This document shows, piece after piece, positions 13,706-16,851 of a DNA stretch of 16,851 nucleotides. Location of the stretch: NCBI GenBank assembly GCA_900543105.1, contig UQQA01000043.1:1-16851 (forward strand), in the 5' to 3' direction. The position numbers and the translations under genes are program-made. The notes under the pieces were generated by a model. The model was given only the letters and a program-made list of their open reading frames with translations. It did not search any database and was not told the origin of the DNA. This DNA comes from an uncultured Ruminococcus sp. Its GTDB lineage: Bacteria > Bacillota > Clostridia > Oscillospirales > Ruminococcaceae. How positions within the stretch are numbered: position 1 is the first letter of the stretch; each line of letters starts with the position of its first letter.

Positions 13706-13734
13706 AGTATATCACATAATCTGCAAATTTTCAA
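13706..13734 (-). promoter_or_regulatory. Promoter of the surface-protein gene
   Basis: On the minus strand: TTGAAA (13729-13734), 17-bp spacer, TATACT (13706-13711). Confidence 0.8.
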
Positions 13735-13765
13735 TAGTATTTTGCATAATAAGCCGCAGAAATTG

Positions 13766-13819
13766 AAAAATCGGGATTTTTTATGCAATGCGCCTTTTTG
13801 CCGCATAAAAGATCCCGAT
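13766..13819 (-). terminator. Intrinsic terminator of the GNAT gene
   Basis: ATCGGGAT (13770-13777) pairs with ATCCCGAT (13812-13819), with further inner pairing TTTTATGC/GCATAAAA. On the minus strand it is followed by a T run. It lies about 10 bp past the stop codon. Confidence 0.85.
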
Positions 13820-13829
13820 CTGTCTTGTG

Positions 13830-14588
13830 TTAATCAATATTTTGCGCAAACATCTCCGTCCACGCAGGGCGGTAAGCGGTCGTGCGCGCTACGTTCTGTG
13901 AAGCAATGTTGCCGCTCCATGTTCCGTAATATGGGATAGCACCGTGCGCCATTATTTCATATGTAAGCGCCTTTACGCACTCCGAGCCGATGCCAAGTCC
14001 GCGGAACTCTTTCTTTACGTCGATGCCTATCTGCCAGAAACGCTCGCTGTCACTGCTTGCGCCTGCCATTGCGATGATGTCGTTCCCGTTCATAGCGCAG
14101 ACTGCGACTTTATCTGTTCTCCTGCCACGGTCCTTATATAAAAGCGCATTGGTGAACTCTTTGTGCGCATACAGCTGTTCTTTTATCTCGTTTTCCTCGA
14201 AAATCTTGAGATTCACACCGCTTTTTCTGTGATATTTATATGGTATATCGGGCAGATAATAGATGTTCGTGTCGCCGATCGACTTGTTGTATTCGGCAAG
14301 CTTGCAGTTCACAAGGTACTGAACTTTTCCGCTGAACATTTCCGCTCCCGAATATTTTTCGCAAAGCTGCCCAAAAAACGGTATAAGCCGCTCATCTGCG
14401 GAGATGACAGCGTTCCTGCCCATTGTAGCCATACGGAAAAACGGCGTTTCATCAAAAATAGTCCTGCTGCCCGATCTCGGCTTGTTCGGGACAACGATGT
14501 TTTCTTCGGCGAAAAAGTCCTGCTTATAACAGCCGTAATCGGCCGCAAGCTGCTCTGCCGCTGCGTCCGTGAACTCGCTGCGGTACAA
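13830..14588 (-). CDS. GNAT-family N-acetyltransferase
   Basis: A 252-residue protein. The C-terminal part (about 155-250) is a GNAT fold with the acetyl-CoA-binding signature VKKEFRGLGIGSECVKAL (191-208; R/Q-x-x-G-x-G is RGLGIG), followed by SGNIASQNVA and PAWTEMF. The N-terminal 150 residues are not recognised and may fix the substrate. It would transfer acetyl from acetyl-CoA to an unknown amine. The start is TTG at 14586-14588, 8 nt after GGGAG; a nearby ATG is in another frame. It lies on the same strand as typA but behind a terminator and element A. Only 34 bp separate the element from the start codon, so its promoter must lie in or beyond the repeat. The strong downstream terminator makes it a single-gene unit. 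Confidence 0.8.
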   Translation of the reverse strand: MYRSEFTDAAAEQLAADYGCYKQDFFAEENIVVPNKPRSGSRTIFDETPFFRMATMGRNAVISADERLIPFFGQLCEKYSGAEMFSGKVQYLVNCKLAEYNKSIGDTNIYYLPDIPYKYHRKSGVNLKIFEENEIKEQLYAHKEFTNALLYKDRGRRTDKVAVCAMNGNDIIAMAGASSDSERFWQIGIDVKKEFRGLGIGSECVKALTYEIMAHGAIPYYGTWSGNIASQNVARTTAYRPAWTEMFAQNID

Positions 14589-14604
14589 AATATCATCTCC
14601 CTTT

Positions 14605-14740
14605 GATAAAAATTGCCGCTAATACTAAACACCAATAAAATACAGGAAAAAATCTGCGCCGAAATCCTATATATGCGAGATTATCGGCTTGATTTTTTCC
14701 AAATTTTAAATGGTGTTTAGTATAAAACAAGCGGCAGTTA
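14605..14740 (-). terminator. Terminator-like hairpin split by element A, in the GNAT leader
   Basis: On the minus strand CTGCCGC (right flank, complement of 14731-14737) pairs with GCGGCA (left flank, complement of 14614-14619) and is followed by ATTTTTATC, three bases before the GNAT ribosome site. Element A and its TAA duplication now occupy the loop. As the element is itself a hairpin, the RNA would form one long stem. It may act as an attenuator or as the end of an upstream unit. Confidence 0.5.
14623..14722. mobile_element. Element A copy 3: 100-bp MITE-like element, inverted
   Basis: The same 100-bp element in the opposite orientation to the copies at 1910 and 7344. Perfect TACTAAACACCA/TGGTGTTTAGTA ends, with TAA duplications at 14620-14622 and 14723-14725. 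Confidence 0.92.
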
Positions 14741-14751
14741 GTATAATGCGG

Positions 14752-14914
14752 AATTATGAATTCGGAATTCGGAATTATTATAGATTGCCCGAATTGCCGA
14801 ATTTCACATTCCACATATATAAAATTGCATTAAAAGGAGCGGAGTAAACCGCCCCAAACGGCAAAGACCAAATTCACGAAACAAAAACAATTACGCATTA
14901 CGAATTACGAATTA
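14752..14914. repeat. 26-bp imperfect direct repeats downstream of typA
   Basis: AATTA-GAATT-type units at 14752-14777 and 14889-14914 share about 20 of 26 bases and contain short internal GAATT repeats. The right copy ends two bases before the typA stop. Apart from the typA terminator at 14831-14855, the DNA between holds nothing recognisable. Confidence 0.4.
14831..14855 (-). terminator. Intrinsic terminator of typA
   Basis: On the minus strand GGGGCGG pairs with CCGCTCC (one G-U) around TTTACT and is followed by TTTTA, about 60 bp after the stop codon. Confidence 0.6.
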
Positions 14915-14916
14915 AA

Positions 14917-16740
14917 TTACTGTCCGAGCTTTGCTCTTGTCTTTGCACGGAGAGAGTTGTCGAGGATCCTCTTTCTGATACGAATATTCTTGGGTGTTAC
15001 CTCGAGAAGTTCATCGTCGGCGATGAATTCAAGGCTGTCCTCAAGGGAGAGTATCTTCGGCGGGATAAGACGAAGCGCATCGTCCGAACCGCTCGCACGG
15101 GTGTTGGTAAGGTGCTTTTTCTTGCAGACATTGATAACGAGATCCTCTGCCTTTGGCGACTGACCAACGATCATACCCTCGTAAACGGGAACGCCCGCAC
15201 CGATGAAGAGTGTACCTCTTTCCTGAGCATTGTAAAGACCGTAAGTGATAGATTCGCCTGTTTCAAAGCAAACGAGCGAGCCTGTGCTTCTTCTCGGGAT
15301 ATCGCCCTTATACGGCTGATAGCTGTCGAAAACGCTGCTCATAACGCCCTCGCCCTTTGTATCGGTGAGGAACTCGGACTTGTAGCCGAAAAGTCCTCTT
15401 GCAGGGATAAGGAACTCAATTCTCATTCTGCTGCCCGATGGGTGCATTGTCTGAAGCTCTGCCTTTCTGCTGCCGAGCTTTTCCATAACTGCGCCTACGC
15501 CGTCCTCGGGAACGTCGATAACAAGGCGCTCGATAGGTTCGCACATAACACCGTCGATCTCTTTCATAAGAACCTTAGGTGTGGAAACGGAAAGCTCGTA
15601 ACCCTCACGGCGCATATTTTCGATAAGGATAGAAAGGTGCATTTCACCACGGCCTGCAACACGGAACGAGTCTGTGTTCTCGGTCTCGGTAACACGGAGG
15701 GAGACATCGCGGAGAGTTTCCTTGAAAAGACGCTCACGGAGCTGTCTTGAAGTTACGAACTTGCCCTCACGGCCTGCGAACGGGCTGTCGTTTACGGAGA
15801 ATGTCATTTCAACGGTAGGTTCGGAAATTTTTACGAAAGGAAGAGGTTCAAACTTGGAGCTGTCGCAAAGAGTATCGCCGATAGTGATGTCTTCGATACC
15901 CGATATCCAAACGATATCGCCGACTGTAGCTTCCTGAACGGGAACACGGTTAAGTCCCTGTATCTGATATATAGTAACGATCTTGCTGTTATAAGGCTTG
16001 CGGTTTTCGTGGTAGTCGCCGACTGTAACGGTTTCGTTTACACGAATAGTACCTCTTTCGATCCTGCCGATGCCCGTTCTGCCGACATAATCGTTGTAGT
16101 CGATAGAAGAAATGAGCATCTGCATCGGACCGTCGGGGTCGCCCTCGGGTGCAGGAATGTAATTTACGATAGTTTCAAAGAGAGGAACGAGGTCTGTGCC
16201 TGCTTCATACTGGCTGAGTGAAGCTGTGCCTGCACGGCCTGAGCAGAAGAGTACGGGGCTTTCGAGCTGTTCCTCGCTTGCATCGAGGTCAAGGAGAAGT
16301 TCGAGTATCTCATCGCCGATCTCGTCAAGACGTGCATCGGGACGGTCGATCTTGTTAACGACAACGATGATCTTATGACCCATTTCAAGAGCTTTCTGGA
16401 GAACGAAACGTGTCTGCGGCATACAGCCCTCTGCTGCGTCAACGAGGAGGACAACGCCATCAACCATTTTAAGAACACGCTCAACTTCACCGCCGAAATC
16501 AGCATGACCCGGTGTGTCGATGATGTTGATCTTGATGCCGTTGTAGTTTACTGCTGTGTTTTTTGCAAGGATAGTGATGCCACGCTCACGCTCGATATCG
16601 TTCGAGTCCATTACACGGTCAGCGACTTCCTGATTTTCTCGGAAAGCACCGCCCTGCTTTAACATTTCATCAACGAGGGTAGTTTTGCCGTGGTCAACGT
16701 GAGCAATGATAGCAACGTTTCTCAAATCTTCTCTTACCAT
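14917..16740 (-). CDS. typA: Translational GTPase TypA/BipA
   Basis: A 607-residue ribosome-binding GTPase of the EF-G superfamily, involved in ribosome assembly and stress or low-temperature growth. G1 is AHVDHGKT (13-20), with GITI (54-57), DTPGH (75-79) and NKID (129-132). An OB/domain II region, EF-G-like domains and the TypA-specific C-terminus (TPKNIRIRKRILDNSLRAKT, near the end) follow. The length is normal. The start at 16740 (MVREDL) has an AGGAAGGA ribosome site; an upstream in-frame ATG at 16773 adds 11 residues not typical of the family. The leader has a 6-bp hairpin (TGTCGG/CCGACA) and element A begins 46 bp upstream of the start, so the natural promoter was displaced or is supplied by the element. 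It has its own terminator. Confidence 0.97.
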   Translation of the reverse strand: MVREDLRNVAIIAHVDHGKTTLVDEMLKQGGAFRENQEVADRVMDSNDIERERGITILAKNTAVNYNGIKINIIDTPGHADFGGEVERVLKMVDGVVLLVDAAEGCMPQTRFVLQKALEMGHKIIVVVNKIDRPDARLDEIGDEILELLLDLDASEEQLESPVLFCSGRAGTASLSQYEAGTDLVPLFETIVNYIPAPEGDPDGPMQMLISSIDYNDYVGRTGIGRIERGTIRVNETVTVGDYHENRKPYNSKIVTIYQIQGLNRVPVQEATVGDIVWISGIEDITIGDTLCDSSKFEPLPFVKISEPTVEMTFSVNDSPFAGREGKFVTSRQLRERLFKETLRDVSLRVTETENTDSFRVAGRGEMHLSILIENMRREGYELSVSTPKVLMKEIDGVMCEPIERLVIDVPEDGVGAVMEKLGSRKAELQTMHPSGSRMRIEFLIPARGLFGYKSEFLTDTKGEGVMSSVFDSYQPYKGDIPRRSTGSLVCFETGESITYGLYNAQERGTLFIGAGVPVYEGMIVGQSPKAEDLVINVCKKKHLTNTRASGSDDALRLIPPKILSLEDSLEFIADDELLEVTPKNIRIRKRILDNSLRAKTRAKLGQ

Positions 16741-16759
16741 AAAAATTCCTTCCTTGTTA

Positions 16760-16788
16760 TGTCGGTCATTCACTCCGACAGAATTATA
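16760..16788 (-). promoter_or_regulatory. Leader hairpin and possible element-derived -10 of typA
   Basis: TGTCGG (16760-16765) and CCGACA (16775-16780) form a 6-bp hairpin upstream of the ribosome site. On the minus strand TATAAT (16783-16788) spans the junction between the TTA target and the end of element A; no good -35 box is found in the element at 17 bp. Confidence 0.4.
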
Positions 16789-16851
16789 CTAAACATCATT
16801 TAAAATTTGGAAAAAATCAAGCCGACAATCTCGAATATATAGGATTTCGGC
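16787..16851. mobile_element. Element A copy 4 (left part, cut by window edge)
   Basis: Begins TACTAAACATCA, one base different from the other copies, and follows the left two-thirds of element A to the window end. TTA at 16784-16786 is the likely target site. Same orientation as the copies at 1910 and 7344. Confidence 0.88.

Noticed and set aside
15112..15750. A 212-codon plus-strand frame opposite typA
   Set aside because: It is antisense to conserved typA domains, with no ribosome site.
16741..16773. Upstream ATG for typA (11 extra residues)
   Set aside because: The AGGAAGGA ribosome site lies before the ATG at 16740, and the family normally starts there.

Overview
The window reads as chromosomal DNA of a low-to-moderate GC Gram-positive of the class Clostridia, probably Ruminococcus-like (Oscillospiraceae). 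The clues are clostridial housekeeping genes (zapA followed by a U32 protein, typA, serS), GGAGG-type ribosome sites, TTG-TATAAT promoters, a secreted protein with cell-wall-binding repeats, and a high density of short non-coding repeats. The genus is inferred; no rRNA is present.

Layout. 1-1773: a BceRS-type response regulator and histidine kinase on the minus strand, cut off at the left edge by a repeat, with no transporter in view. 1878-2058: a 100-bp repeat (element A) inside a larger palindrome. 2110-4750: a TetR-family regulator and oleate hydratase (ohyA), each with its own promoter and terminator. 4752-4912: a second repeat family (element B). 4913-6924: an AgrC-like sensor and an AgrA-like LytTR regulator in a translationally overlapping minus-strand operon. 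7105-7149: a divergent 14-codon gene for a perfectly amphipathic peptide. Elements B and A then sit back to back inside what looks like its terminator, followed by a GyrI-like binding protein (7516-7938). 7982-9390: a possible gene remnant and serS, whose last codons and stop come from a decayed element A. 9518-11931: zapA and a U32/RlhA-like protein with overlapping stop and start (TAATG). 12244-13666: a secreted wall-binding and leucine-rich-like protein, with a 24-codon broken copy of its 5' end downstream. 13830-14588: a GNAT-like protein behind a terminator-like hairpin split by element A. 14917-16740: typA, with another element A copy 46 bp upstream of its start.

Two things stand out. 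First, the peptide gene with its Agr-like two-component system has direct repeats of LytTR-box spacing between them and no agrB or agrD in view; this may be a compact peptide signalling or effector unit. Second, element A (exactly 100 bp, TACTAAACACCA ends, 3-bp TTA/TAA duplications) lies in the loop of a pre-existing palindrome or terminator in all three copies whose two flanks are visible. Excising the repeats restores an intrinsic-terminator-like hairpin in two cases.

All calls come from reading the sequence; no database search was run.
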